This document shows, one piece after another, positions 11,786 to 23,708 of a DNA stretch of 64,000 nucleotides. Source of the DNA: Paracyclopina nana. Taxonomy: Eukaryota; Arthropoda; Copepoda; Cyclopoida; Cyclopettidae. Numbering within the stretch: the stretch's first letter is position 1; every line of letters starts with the position of its first letter. The translations under genes and the position numbers were made by a program. The DNA is taken from NCBI GenBank assembly GCA_019096065.1, contig JAGUCH010000005.1, forward strand, positions 2,914,001 to 2,978,000, written 5' to 3'. A model generated the notes under the pieces. The model worked only from the letters and a program-made list of their open reading frames with translations. It did not search any database and had not been told where the DNA came from.

Positions 11786-14700
11786 ATGTTGACCCTGAAA
11801 ACCATTCAACTGTGCGTTGCCTGTGTCCTTCTGACAGTAGAGAGTCTAGGCCTCTTGGTATGGCTCATCTGTCCCAACTGGCTAATCCCATGGCCTGTCA
11901 GCAAGGAAATTATCAACACTGGCTACTGCAAGGCCTCCAAGAGGCATGTTATTGTCAATATCTCAATCCAAGTTAATCCTATGGCTCATTTCTTTTCTGG
12001 AGCTATACCAAGAATGATGAATGGGTGAGTACCTCTACGCCCACCTTAATTAATTGTTTTTTAGTTAGTCTGTGTCGCCCTCAGAACCCTACAACTACCA
12101 CACAGCTCGTTCGAGTTGGGCTGAGATTAACTGGCTAGAGCGGGAAAAATAGGCCACCATTTGTTAGGGGATTCAGACAGCCGTCAACTGCATTTTTGCG
12201 TCCCAGCCTTTCCCGGAGCTAAACTTCCGTACTTCCAACAACTGCGTAATACTCGGCCAAGTTCCATTCATTCAGTTGCAGAAATACATAAGTGTATTTA
12301 TGCGCTATTATCTTCTGCCTGCAGCTACATACACTACGAAAGCCCACCTGTATTCAACTTTGCTGACCATTGCGGAGAGGAAACAAAGCCGCAGAGAGGA
12401 CAAAACTTGGACTACGATGATGGAGCGGCTGCCCAAATTGTTGACCAAACTAATCCAATACGAGACGAGCATTTTTTGGCAAGAAGAGAAGTTGGAAATT
12501 CCAGTGAAACTGTCGGCAGTAAGTTGGGCTTTCCTACTACAGCTATTACTGCAAGCTTTGCAAAGACGAAAGGGATTTCATCAATTGTACTCGAAAGTTT
12601 CAATTACTATCTCCCTCGAGAAGAAGCTGGCAAGACATTCTTTTTTCTTCGTGAAGAAATCAATTGAAAGTACTGGAAAGCAATTTCATTTCTCGCTGTT
12701 TGAACATGCATCAATCACCACCATAGCACACAAGCTTGGCAAATCGAAAAATTCTATTGTTCGCTGTAACCGGTTACAATTCACTTCGCTGCTTTACAGC
12801 ATGTCCGCGTAATAAGTTAGCGACGTGAATCACACGCTATGAGCCAGGACTTTCATCAACAAAGGTTTGTTAACGCTGGTATCTATTCTAATTTAAGAGC
12901 ACTAGCTTCTGATTTGGTTTTTATGCAAAATGCGGCGATTAGATAAGGCGCACTCATGCTAAGCTGTCTTGCTGCCGAAATCACCTAAGTTCGTCCATCT
13001 TAAAAATATTAAGTTTTCTTACCATGTACGATCTTCAAGTTGGAATTTCTCGCCAAATAGTGAGTTGTGTTTTCACCCCTGCACTTAAGACTTAACAGAC
13101 TACTGTCAGCTGACGTTCAAGCGCACTGCTTGACCCAGCGCCTTGACCCACGTGGCTGCTTTGGCCGCGCTGCCTGGCCAAACAAGTTAGGAATCTCAGT
13201 TTGAGCTGCCGGCTACGCACAAGCTCTGCAGAGCTACCAGATACTGCTTTTTTGGTGCGTGAGAGGCTGGGTATTTGACGATCTCGAAAAACGGGAAAGT
13301 TTAACGAAAAGTAGTCATTGCAAAATTGATTTTGCAGAAGCCAAGAAACCATCAGAGTGCGGTTTTTGAGAAATGTTGGAAACTTGGAGGATTTTCAGAA
13401 AAAATCATCTGGGAGCACTGCAGCTCAGTTTTCGTTTTTGAATTGAAAACAAAAGTGAATTAAGATCTTGAATCTAAGCTTTTGAAGGAGCTTGTCATAT
13501 ATCGACAATGCAATCAGGAATGTGAGTAAAATCGGTCTTATTTTATTTCTTTCAGTGCATAGCTTCATTTCTAGGCATTATGAAGAAAATACCACTCTTC
13601 CTTGCTTTTTTGCTTTTGGTCCGGTCCAAAAAATGTCGATTATTCAGCCACAATAACTCTTGAGAACCCAATTGAGTAAACTGTCAGCGCACATGCATTA
13701 TTTTAGAAGAAAAATGGACGTCTCTGTACATATAACGTTATGGAGTAAGCAGTAGATCCTAACCCCATTAGCTGTTAACCAATGACCATCATACGTCTTT
13801 AGCTGACCCATATTTCATAACACAATTTGAGTGGGAAAGGCTGCAGGCATTTTTATCGAAATTCGATCATTGCTGGTATCCATTACTTTGGCTAGCTGTC
13901 ATCAGGAAAAGAGCAAAACACTCCGCGCAGGGAAAAAAGCCCTGCATGCCCTAAAGAAGAGTCAAGGCAGTGTGTCAAAAAAACATGCTGCAGTGTTTCA
14001 TGCATAGTGCGAATTTTGCATAAATGAAGGAAGAGCTCTTCTAATGAAATTGACATGTTTTGTGAGCCTAAAAATTTTTTTTGCCTTCCATTTTCTCCTT
14101 CTTCAAAATATAGTCCGAGATTTTGGTGCATTGCGGCACATCAAGAATATGCCACGATGAACGTAGTGTTGGATATGCTCTGTAGCCGTTACAGTCGTAG
14201 CAGTTTTAATGGCCTTATTTGACTGTTTGCTTTTCAGGTTCTGCTCGAAATCCTTCATCGCAGCTGGGATCATCAGCCGTGGAAGCGCAGATCGAGTTTA
14301 ACGACGAGATCTTTGCAGAATGCACTGTCATAGCAATTGCTATTTGTGTCAACATTCTGTTGCTGGTTGGAACCTGGCAACGCGTTCCCCTGCTTTTTCT
14401 ACCGTGGATGTTGATCTACGGATTCGAACTTTTGTCCGGATGGGCAGTCACCCTTGCTTTTCTTCTGCTGCCAGGTGAGTGACAAAGTTTGACATTTCTT
14501 TTTTCAATGGCCTTGAAAGGCTATAAAAGGCTCAACTGCGTGCAAGTCAAATTAAAGGATTTCGATTGCTTTTATCCCACCGCGCCGACCAGAAAAGCTT
14601 TCGTTCGCAAAGCCACAAAAGTAAAGGAAATCAATGAGGGGCAATCGTTGCCAGAGCTCTGCTATATGGCCTCGGTACCTCAAAAGGTCAGCCCGCAGTT

Positions 14701-15230
14701 GTCGAAAAATACAATCAAGTTTTACAGCCGTAGTAGTAGTGCGCGGGTTTATGGCATCATTCTCTGGTAGCTCCAGCTCGTGACTTGGATATAGCTTTAC
14801 GTACTACACACAGTGGGCTGAATCATCGGCAAACCCTTTCATCGAAAAGCTCGTATCATAATTCAAAGGCACTGGCAAAAAAGGAAAGACTTTATCCTAG
14901 TTACTGATATAGCAGCCAAGCTGTAAGAAAAAGTTTCTCCCCCCTTTTTTATGGCAAGGACTGCGCATGGATTTAGTATATTTTTCCGAACAACTTTTAG
15001 ATTGGTTTCGGGTGACGGCCATTGTGAGCCTGGCGCGTGCCTCATTTTTGACTTGGGCTTGGATCTGTATCGTGAGACGTCACATGAAAGAAGTCACTGA
15101 AATTGTTCAAAGGCCAAAGCTGCAGACCATCATTTCCATCGCGACTGCGCACCCATTCACGCCAAGGCCAGATATGATGGACATTTCGGTCTTGACGACG
15201 CCAAATTCACAAAAGGGCTTCTTTTTTTGA
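11786..15230 (+). CDS. Four-transmembrane protein, DUF4728/pasiflora-like
   Basis: There are four coding exons: 11786-12024, 12325-12518, 14238-14474 and 15001-15230. The donors are GG|GTGAGT, GGCA|GTAAGT and CCAG|GTGAGT. The acceptors are TTCTGCCTGCAG, TTGCTTTTCAG and CAACTTTTAG. Phases run 2, 1, 1 and match at every join, giving 299 residues. The start is ATG in CAACAATG. The frame is open upstream to an acceptor at 11697, so a longer N-terminus is possible. Hydrophobic segments are near residues 5-29, 172-191, 194-222 and 227-247. TM2-TM3 are joined by a short turn, and TM3 contains LLFLPWMLIYG, which recalls the LPWL motif of insect DUF4728 proteins, some of which act at septate junctions. 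The family call is inference. A ~140-residue region between TM1 and TM2, including hydrophilic exon 2, is unusually long for that family. The cytosolic tail follows RRHMKEV. The long frame at 12276-12812 is out of phase with both neighbouring exons and was not used. Confidence 0.72.
12025..12324 (+). other. Intron 1 of the four-TM gene
   Basis: A 300-bp intron from GTGAGT to a pyrimidine-rich TATCTTCTGCCTGCAG. Nothing else is seen in it. Confidence 0.65.
12519..14237 (+). other. Intron 2 of the four-TM gene
   Basis: A 1.72-kb intron from GTAAGT to TTTGCTTTTCAG. A near copy of the 13-mer repeat (AACGAAAAGTAGTC) lies around 13304. The open frames inside, including 13092-13352 (-) and 13892-14131 (-), show no domain. 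Confidence 0.6.
14475..15000 (+). other. Intron 3 of the four-TM gene
   Basis: A 526-bp intron from GTGAGT to GAACAACTTTTAG. A 93-codon chance frame overlaps its start. No repeat is seen. Confidence 0.6.
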
Positions 15231-15267
15231 TGGCCTATTGAACCTTTCATGGCTTCTGGCTTCCAGC

Positions 15268-15273
15268 AATAAA
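15268..15273 (+). terminator. AATAAA poly(A) signal of the four-TM gene
   Basis: A canonical AATAAA lies 37 bp after the TGA at 15228-15230. This short distance supports 15230 as the true end of the gene. Confidence 0.55.
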
Positions 15274-17541
15274 TGCAAGATATTTCTCAGGCATTTGATG
15301 TGAAATCCATTGCTTTGTTGTGCTGTGAGCGACTAGAATTAACTAAAAGGCTTTTTTCTGTTGTCTGCAATTTGTTAATGTATCTAGCTGTTGCATGCAG
15401 AGAATTCACTGTAAGATTTAGTGCATTTTCAAAAGGCTTTAATCGCAAATTTTACTCTAGCTTTATGGATGACCTGTATATACATATAACACTTTTTATT
15501 TATAGCTGTGTCATGCATTATGAAGATGTGGCTATTTTGGTTCAAAACCCTCAATTATTTAGGGATGATCGAACTCGGTTTAATGGAGACCAAGTCTCGT
15601 ACTATATTGGGCCCAGTAGCCATAATGCATCTTTTATTGCAGGCTTCTGTCTTTCTATTTCTGACCATTTTAAAGCCTAGCTGCTGCGCAAAATGCAACA
15701 GACGACATCAGTAGCGCTAAGTTAGCGACGACGACCATTGCACCAAATTCAATTTAGCTTAGCCACCCTTTTCCCTTTGAAATACAGCTATACTGGGCTC
15801 GTAAATCTTTTGGGTAGGCACCACATTGCAATCGGAGAAAAAACTGGCAACAAACGCGAGGCTACTTTTTGGGTTTCCCTCCATTTTCTTCTGTTGTTGG
15901 GAAAGTTAGAGGAAGGTTTGAAAACTTTCACGATTGGCAAAGGTCGATATTTATTGCTAATGCAACCCCCAAGAAAAAAGTGGACAGGCCTTTTATAAAT
16001 CCGAGTGGATTGTAGATCTTTGAAAAGCTTCCAATAGCTTGCAAGAAAAATTGTCCACGTCAACAAAAGTCTCTAGCGAAGGAAAAGAGATAGATGGACA
16101 AAGGGAGTCTAGTACAATTTGCAGGTGGATTACCCACCGGAGGCTGGACTCACTCTACTGAGGTCCATCTTTGTCATTTTTTGCACAAAGACTTTGTTGC
16201 GTAAAAAATGGCCTTTTCCTTCGAGATGGATACAGGTTATTATTTTGCCATAAAGTACTGCACTTGCCCACCTTGAAAAAGAAACAATAGCTTGTATTTG
16301 CTGAATGTTGCTACGAAGAAAATGGTATGTGTCATGAATGAGGAGCAAAGTTCTGCTATTATTTTGTTTTTTTGCTTCCCTCACATTAGTGTCTCTCAAC
16401 TTTTTTGACCTTCATTATAGAAGCAATGTGCTGTGAGGATTTGGGCCTGCGAGATCCTTGGCCTTGTTCATGGCCTCTGTCTTCATTCAGAATGGTTTAT
16501 GTCTATATGCCAATGCATGCTTTATATGCAATCCCCCCTCCTTAGTCATTTATGCTGTGCATTTGCACTCAGAGCCTCAAAGCTGAAAGGGTCTGTTGGA
16601 TTTTACGGAATCTCCAACGCTTTCCCTTGGGACCTATATCTAATAGTAGTAGGATTTTCCAGAGTGCCAGCAAAGGATTTGTGATCATGGCAAAGATTAA
16701 AGCCTTCAGTAAATTCGAGTTTCGCTATTCATTTTCAATGCCTCAAAGTTACCCAAGGGGACCCAAGAAGAATGTCGAAGAAGAAACTTGCCTACTTATG
16801 CATATGCACTATGTAGTACCAAAGCAGCTAGTAGTACCCTTTACCAAGTAGTTGATATCAACATATCTTAGCAAATATTCCCTCTTGGGATTTGTCTGAG
16901 AGAAACTTCCTAACCCAGAAGGCTCAGAATACATGCTACAGTGAGCACCTACTACCTGACATAATGGGAGAGAGTTGATGTTTTTCCTTATGCCTTATTT
17001 TTCCTCATCTCCCGTGGGACAAGACCTCAATTTAAACCGACTCCATTGCATAAGTTGTCCTAAAAGTCGCCTGATCTGTATTCATGAGTTAGCTTCCAGG
17101 ATCATGTTTGCTATACTACGTTTTCTGTATCCCTTTCATGGGAGGAGCTTTCGAACCAACTGCCTTAACAGGCTTTTTAATTAATTCACCTGGGAGAGAG
17201 AGAGAGTTCTTCTTGGATGAGCTCTTAAGATCAACAACTCGATTTCTGGTTGCCAGGCAAAAAGCTGCTAAGTAGTGAGCCTCCTCGAGAGTATGGTACT
17301 TACTATATGTCAGCAAAAAATGCCCATTATAAGTACATTGCTCAAGAGCTTTATACCCTCAGGCTGATGCTGTCCCAGGAGCTATATTCTTCCTAATAAT
17401 TATTCCATGCATATAGCACATCATGCTACAGTCTTGACCCCAAGTGGGTAAAAAATTGCTTTCATATCAGGTGTTCGAACAATATGCCTTGACGAGCGCG
17501 TTATTAGAGCACAATGCATCAATTACATGACTTGTACTGCC
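15274..17541. other. Intergenic region between the four-TM gene and RASEF
   Basis: About 2.3 kb. It holds overlapping frames at 15273-15680 and 15508-15714 with acceptor-like TATTTATAG and TTTTATTGCAG strings. These could be alternative 3' exons but have no phase or domain support. A short GA run sits near 17191-17205. Nothing else is recognised. Confidence 0.45.
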
Positions 17542-17551
17542 TATATAAATA
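17542..17551 (+). promoter_or_regulatory. TATA-box candidate for the RASEF-like gene
   Basis: TATATAAATA lies 324 bp upstream of the preferred start codon at 17875, which would place initiation near 17573. The intervening leader contains at least one short upstream ORF starting at 17586. The call rests on sequence similarity alone. Confidence 0.35.
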
Positions 17552-17874
17552 TAGCCCGGTTCCAACAGCGAAAAGTAAACTAACATATGCCGGGCTTCAG
17601 TTGTGACCCAAAGAGAGTAGTAACGAAAGCTTCAAACGTGACTTTTTCTTAAACTTTACTTGAATGCTGCTGTGCGTAGATTTGGCAAAATATTGTGGAA
17701 AGCTAGAAAATTAAAGGCATGTCACAACTTTTTTTACAATCAAGTGTTGCTGTCGGCCTTTCACAAGAAACAGGCCTTTCAACAAACAATATTTCTGCCG
17801 CACCTGTGAACAGGCAACAGCTCTTCCTCAGTAGTAGTATCTTTCTTCGCACTGGCGACAACTACATCAGCAAG

Positions 17875-20800
17875 ATGGCGTCTGCAGTTATCTCGACGAA
17901 GGGAGGAGGCCGATCAGCTTCAGCTGAACAGGAAGAAGTGGTGTTTGAAAACAACGGCTTTGAGATCCTGCTGGAACAAAAGGCCGCTGATTTGTTTGCG
18001 ATCTGTGACCAAGAAGATAAAGGCTTCGTGACTAAACGAGACATGCAAAGACTTCGAGATGAGTTGCAGTCTTTGAGCCCTGAGCAGCTGGAAAATGTTT
18101 TTGATGCTCTTGATCAGGACCACAATGGCTATTTAACTTTGGAAGAGTTCACCGAAGGATTCGAAAAGTTCCTCGGCATTGATCCATGCCAAAGTGCTCC
18201 TGCTTCTGTAAGATGTACTATATTGTAGTTTATTCCCCGATGTAGCTGCATTTTCCATTTTCTAAATTCCTCCCCATAAATTGCTGTTTGGTAAGACCTA
18301 CTGTTTATAGCTGCGAGTAGGGCTCAAAAACGTGCTTAATTTGAGTGCTTTGCAAAAGCTCTTTCCAATCCTCCTTTGAATTTCATTTTAGCCACTTCTT
18401 AGAAAAAAAAGCTCTTTTATAAGCAATTATTGCCGCAGGGCGTCGCTAGTGGGCCGGCCTTGCAAGATTGGCACTGCTTCTATGGCCGTTTTTGCCCTCT
18501 TTTTCAGAAAAGAGAAAATAATGGCACTTTGACAGAAGATGATGAAGTTTTTGCCGAGCCCATCCTGGACCTTTCAGGCTCGACAAAAATGGACGAAGAT
18601 GAACAGTTTGAGGCTCTGCTGGAACAACTGGGAGTCCGCCATTTGGTTTCAGGCAACGACGATGCGCTGCGAGCCATGTGGGAAAACCTGAATGCAGATC
18701 CAAACCCCGAGATGATGGCAGCTTTCGAGGAAGTTTTGGCCAAATTGACTGGCGATTTGCAGCGCAAATCTGCCGAACGCGAGGACCTCGAGACGACGAT
18801 GAAGCTGCGTAATCGCAGCCAGGAGGAGCACTTGCAGCATCTCTACGAGGAAATGGAGCAACAAATCCAAAAAGAAAGAAAAGCCATTCAAGCCGAGGCC
18901 GATCAGAAAGAAAAACGAGCCCGAAAAGAGCTGGAAAGTATACTGGAGCTCAAAGACTCGCAGCTCAATAATTTGCTGGAGAGGCAGAAAGTTTTGCAGC
19001 AACAGCTCGACCAGATTCGTGGGCAAGTCGTCCCAGAAATCAAAGAGGAAAACTTGCATCTGGCCAACGAGAAGATTAAACTGGAAAAAGAAGTGGAGAG
19101 ACAGCGACTGCAAATGTTGGAGTTGCAGGACCAGCTGGACACTCTGAGGACCCAGACACAATTTGAGAGGAAGTCGCGAGCTTCAGCAGCTCTAAAAATC
19201 AGCCAAAATATTGCCATGGAACGGGAGGAGTTGGTCAAAGAGTTGGACCTCTTAAGAACCATCAACACTAAGATGCTCGACGAGAGCGACGAGCGGAAAC
19301 AGTTCACCCTGCCAATCGGTATTACTCGATCGTATAATTGATTACCATATCTATAGCTACTGATTATTTGCTGTGAGCCTGTAACGCATCTTTGCTAAAC
19401 TCACAAGTCTACAGATTTCTCGATCCTATGCCCTATACTTTGTATTAATCAGATAGTATTTTCCTATGACATTTTAGACCCTTGCTACACACACTGGAGG
19501 AGCCTGGACAACGAGCTCAGCCAGTCCGAAGCCCACGGGCAGCAACAGCAGCTGTTGCCAAAATGTGTGAGCTTAAAGCCTCTAAGTCCCGAAGAAGAAA
19601 AGATAATCTTGATGGAATCCGGCGGCGAGGATCTAAGACGCTTAAGGCAAATGAAGCCTTTGCTCGAAAATCACAATTCATTCCCCCAACACAAAAGAAA
19701 ACGACACAAGGCCATCCGTCAGCCTTCTGCTGACAACATCAGCCTTTATGAAGAGCTTGCCAATTCTGTGGTGGCAGGAGGAGAGGATGAGGAAGCCTCA
19801 TTACCGATCCCCAAATTGATAGACTCTGAAGGTGACACGACCTCATCTCTCGATCTCCAGACTGAAGAGGACGACGAAAAGAAGCCGAGGAGGCCAAGAA
19901 AAAGGTCGTCGTCTTCCAAGGGATATCACTCTTATCAGTCCAACTTGGTGATCTACACGTCCTCTGGCAAGCCTTTAGACGAGAGCAGTGGCCATGGGGG
20001 CGAGACGAGCTGTAGTGCGGACTTTTCATCGTTCACCACAAAAACGGACATGTCCATGCAGCCTTCATTGTCCTTGGCAGCAGCGGGCGCAGAGGTGCCT
20101 ATTTTTGGCACACGAACTAATAACGACTCGTCAATCATCAGAGAAGCTGTGACACCTGAACGCGTTTTCAAGGTGATTTTCATCGGCGACACTTGCGTGG
20201 GGAAGAGCTCGTTGATTAGCAGATTTTGTCGCAATCAATTCATGCTTTCCGGATCTTCAACCACGGTCGGAGTGGATTTCCAAACGAGAGCGCTGATGGT
20301 GGGAGATGCCTCTGTTTGCCTTCAATGCTGGGATACAGCCGGTCAGGAGCGATACAGGTACAATCCATTACGCTCATAATATGCGGATATTAACCATCCC
20401 ATAGAAGTAAATAGGAGCTGTCTTATTATGAAGTTCGCAAGTTCGCTGACTCTCGTATTTTAAAGCAAAATATGCTGAATCAGGGCAAGCTTTTTTTCTG
20501 GGTCATTTATTTGGCTCCGAGCTCAAATATTCCAAGGCCACGAATTATTGGAACCGTCTTGATACTTTACATGAAATATAGGTCGATCACAAGGCAATAC
20601 TTCCGTAAGGCCGATGCGGTCGTGGTGGTTTACGATGTAACCAACGAGAGCTCCTTCTTAAATGCCAAGCACTGGATTTTGAGCGCCAAAGAAGCAGTTT
20701 TTTCATCGACTTCCGGGACGGCTCCCAATGACTATGCTGACGAGGGAATCGTTTTCCTTTTATTGGCAAACAAAGTTGACCTTGCTGACGACGACGTTCT

Positions 20801-21671
20801 AAGGTATGAACACACTTTAATAGGTCTAAATATTGAGTGATAGGGGAAAATTCCAGAGAAAATGCACGCAGTACAATGCTGTAGAACTTCAAATTAAAAA
20901 GTTTGTAAGTGCCCTTCAAGGCTTACCAAAAGCGGCTTTTTCATTTGACAAAGTTTGAAGTTGGCCCTTACTCTAGTCTCAAGTTGCATAGCTGATGATA
21001 GTATAACCTTTTATTTTTGGTATTGTGAAGTGCACTGTCCTAGTCTCTTTGAGCTTTGTTTTAATTTAATTTCTTTGAGAATGAGGAACCTCTAGCTGCT
21101 CTGCTGTACGAATGGCATAGTGCACTTTCCTTGAATAGAGGTACGGCTTGAATCCGTAAAAGCTAAAAACTTGATATCCGGAGCAGAAAAGAGGCCAACT
21201 TTTTCAATAGTCAGAAACAAAAAAGGAAAGCAGAAAAACTTTTAAAATGAGTTCTACGAGCGACCAACAAGTTCACCAACTCTTTTCCTTGTATGGGATA
21301 AACTTCGCTCGTGATGATACCACACATAAAAGTAAAGTACGCATTGATAGGTTTTACACTTTGGCGTGATTTGACTTAGATCTCCAAATTAAGTGCGGGG
21401 TAAAAATCAAGGTGCATAGATTGAATGAATTTTGAAAATGCTTTTAAAAGGGTATTTTTCTTGCAGGAAAGTTCGAAAAGCAGATGGGCTCAAACTATCC
21501 AGTGAATTTGGCACACTTTTCGCAGAGGTCAGTGCCGCAGATGGCCGGAATGTGGAGCAAAATCTCTTGCAAATGGCCAAGCTGTTATTGGAGAAGCAAG
21601 ACCTCGACATCCAGAAAGCCATATCAGTCTCTCTGCATGAGAAGAGAAAAGTGAAAAAGAAATGCTGTTGA
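17875..21671 (+). CDS. RASEF: RASEF/Rab45-like GTPase: EF-hands, coiled coil, C-terminal Rab domain
   Basis: Five coding exons: 17875-18207, 18508-19318, 19478-20357, 20582-20803 and 21467-21671. Junction phases 0, 1, 2, 2 all match. The product is 816 residues (human RASEF is about 740). Two EF-hands come first: loop 45-56 is degenerate (Lys at position 5, Asp at 12), loop 80-91 is canonical ([12 protein letters not shown]). A long coiled coil spans about 190-370, including [10 protein letters not shown] charged, Ser-rich linker follows. The Rab domain starts near 608: P-loop GDTCVGKS 618-625, WDTAGQE 666-672, NKVD 738-741. The C-terminus KKKCC is a geranylgeranylation-type double Cys. The G5 motif reads SAA (771-773) instead of the usual SAK. 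The related CRACR2A architecture is similar, but switch and YFRKAD segments favour RASEF. Known family members act in membrane traffic. The start at 17875 has a good context (CAAGATGGCG). The same frame is open to ATG 17719, giving 52 optional residues. A weaker in-phase acceptor at 18438 exists, but the one at 18507 (CCTCTTTTTCAG) is stronger. Confidence 0.93.
20804..21466 (+). other. Intron 4 of the RASEF-like gene
   Basis: A 663-bp intron from GTATGA to TATTTTTCTTGCAG that separates the NKVD exon from the G5 exon. No repeat or embedded gene is seen. The other three introns are 300, 159 and 224 bp. Confidence 0.85.
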
Positions 21672-21725
21672 GGTTGCGTGATTCGCAATCCGCTTATTGT
21701 TCCGCCAAATATTTTTATAAATCAG

Positions 21726-21731
21726 ATTAAA
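21726..21731 (+). terminator. ATTAAA poly(A) signal candidate for the RASEF-like gene
   Basis: The common variant hexamer ATTAAA lies 54 bp after the TGA at 21669-21671. No canonical AATAAA is closer. Confidence 0.4.
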
Positions 21732-23652
21732 TCCTTATACACTATACTGGATCAAACAGAAATCATTACAGCGATCACTGAGTGACAGTGCAGACTTGTC
21801 AAAATAAGTTTTTTTGTGCGGGTGATTCGTCAATATTGTGAAAAATGACAAGCCCTTCATTTTTGACTGAATTGGAACTCACATTGAGATCCCCTTTCAT
21901 TGAGGAATGACTCGCTAGCTCCTTTCATCTCCAAGCCACTTCAGGATATTTCTAATCATGCTCCTTGAAGTAGCCATGATTGAGGTGCTTTTAAAGGAAA
22001 ATTAGGAGCCCATTAGAGCAAGTTACTTTGGTAATAATCAAAGGATCATTAACTGATAAATCCTTTTAAGAGCAGGAAAGCTTATGATGTATATGAGCCA
22101 AGAATGGAAAGTTCAGATTTTATCTTTCGTGTCCTCTTAAGCCAGGTTAACGATTTTAGATGGTGAGAACCAAAAATTCCACAATGAATTCCTTCGACGA
22201 AATGCCTCGAAATCAAGATACTACGCCACTGAAGTTATTTTCGAGGCAGACTAACAGCTTGGAAACATTTGAAAATTAATGCACTTTTATATGGTTTGAA
22301 GGGTCGATTTATCATCAACTTGTTTGCCTCGTTTATGATTGCATGCTCCAAACCAGTCGGGTGAGAGGCAGCTATTTTAACAAACTTGTTATGATTTTTG
22401 CCGAACAAATAGCTCAGGAATTTGCTTTTTCGGTCGTCCAAATGGAATAACCGAGTCACGTTGCTATTTCTTTGGATTTTTTGATACTATCGCTACAAAC
22501 AAGTATAACTATGCTACTTTTGCTGTCCGCAAAAATTGACTCCCAAAATCCCAATCTGCTTATTCCCACTGCAGTGATTTCTGGACAGGCTAAATAGCTC
22601 TTTTTCGTCGTAAATAAAGGTAACCTTTTTTTAAATTGCAACTCTCTTTGAAAAGGCGATTTTAAAACGAAACAAAAGGTTTACGAGCAAATCTGGAACA
22701 GGTGCCGAAAAGCAATTAAAACTAACCCTTTATCGGTCGCTGTAACTCCGAAATTGGATTCCTGAATGGCAAGTGACCGCCGCCATCTTGAGAGACAATT
22801 TTCTTCGCGGGACATCTAATTTCAGATGGAATTTTGGTGGTCACTGCGCGCACTACCAATTGTTTGCACTTCGTGTAAATCACCATGTCTGGTTTTTGCG
22901 CGGGCCTCAAAAGACTGAAATGTCGGTACCTTTTTTTCTCTTTCATTGCTTTAAGAAAAAAACCTGGCCCATTTGGAATTGCACCCAATAAAAAAACGAG
23001 ATATCTCTCTCCCGTTTCTGTAAGACGTGGGCGGAAGAATGGTTAATAAACGATCAGAATTAGACTCGCTTTAAAAATAATGCTCTGTAGGTTCATAGCT
23101 GCGCCTTCGACCAAGGGCAAATTTAAAATGCATTTTACAGCTGTCTTCAGATAGTTTACCAATAAAAAAGGCAAAAGTTTAGCCGCAATGCCACTCTATT
23201 ATTATTTGTGGGAGAGGCACAATTTTTATTCTGCTCCAAACTCAACACTTACCATAATATTGGCCACAATTTCTGATCGAATCTCTCTTTTGAGTTATAA
23301 GCCACGTACCTGCTTCAATAAAAACATGCCCTGAGATAAGTTATGGGTATGTAATTTGCGAGCATGGGGCTTCATGATCCATTTTGAGCACGAGATCCAT
23401 AACTCGCGTCAAAAAAGGCAAATACTTTTTATGGTCTTCCGAAAAATGCACGTCATACTTTAAAGGAAACAATTTTAATTTTTTAAATGAACATATATGA
23501 AAACATCGGTTTTTTCGTCTTCTATGTAAAAATAGGTGGATTCTGGTGCAAATTGTTGCGTCTCGTGCCAACCTGGCTGCTTTTAGTGCGCGGCTCGTGC
23601 GCTGCTGCGCTGTCGAGCTGAACGTCGCTCAGCGATTCGCCACTAGTTGCGC
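21732..23652. other. Intergenic region between the RASEF-like gene and fringe
   Basis: About 1.9 kb of AT-rich sequence. Open frames here (22722-22988 -, 22773-22991 +, 23341-23571 -) are short and featureless. The GC-richer stretch from about 23550 is probably the promoter and 5' UTR of fringe. Confidence 0.5.
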
Positions 23653-23657
23653 TCAGT
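23653..23657 (+). promoter_or_regulatory. Initiator-like TCAGT upstream of fringe
   Basis: TCAGT matches the arthropod initiator core and lies 52 bp before ATG 23709 in the GC-rich leader. There is no clear TATA box. An AGACG resembling a downstream promoter element sits a few bases beyond the ideal spacing. This is a weak call. Confidence 0.25.
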
Positions 23658-23708
23658 CCGTTGTCCCGTCCACTCCTACGTACGCAAGACGAAAAAATCA
23701 CATACAAA

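Noticed and set aside
15273-15680. 135-codon ORF just after the four-TM gene
   Set aside because: It starts inside the poly(A) signal, has no domain, and overlaps another open frame. Acceptor-like strings inside were not enough to call alternative exons.
18649-19161. 170-codon minus-strand ORF, Leu/Phe-rich
   Set aside because: It is the antisense shadow of the RASEF coiled-coil exon.
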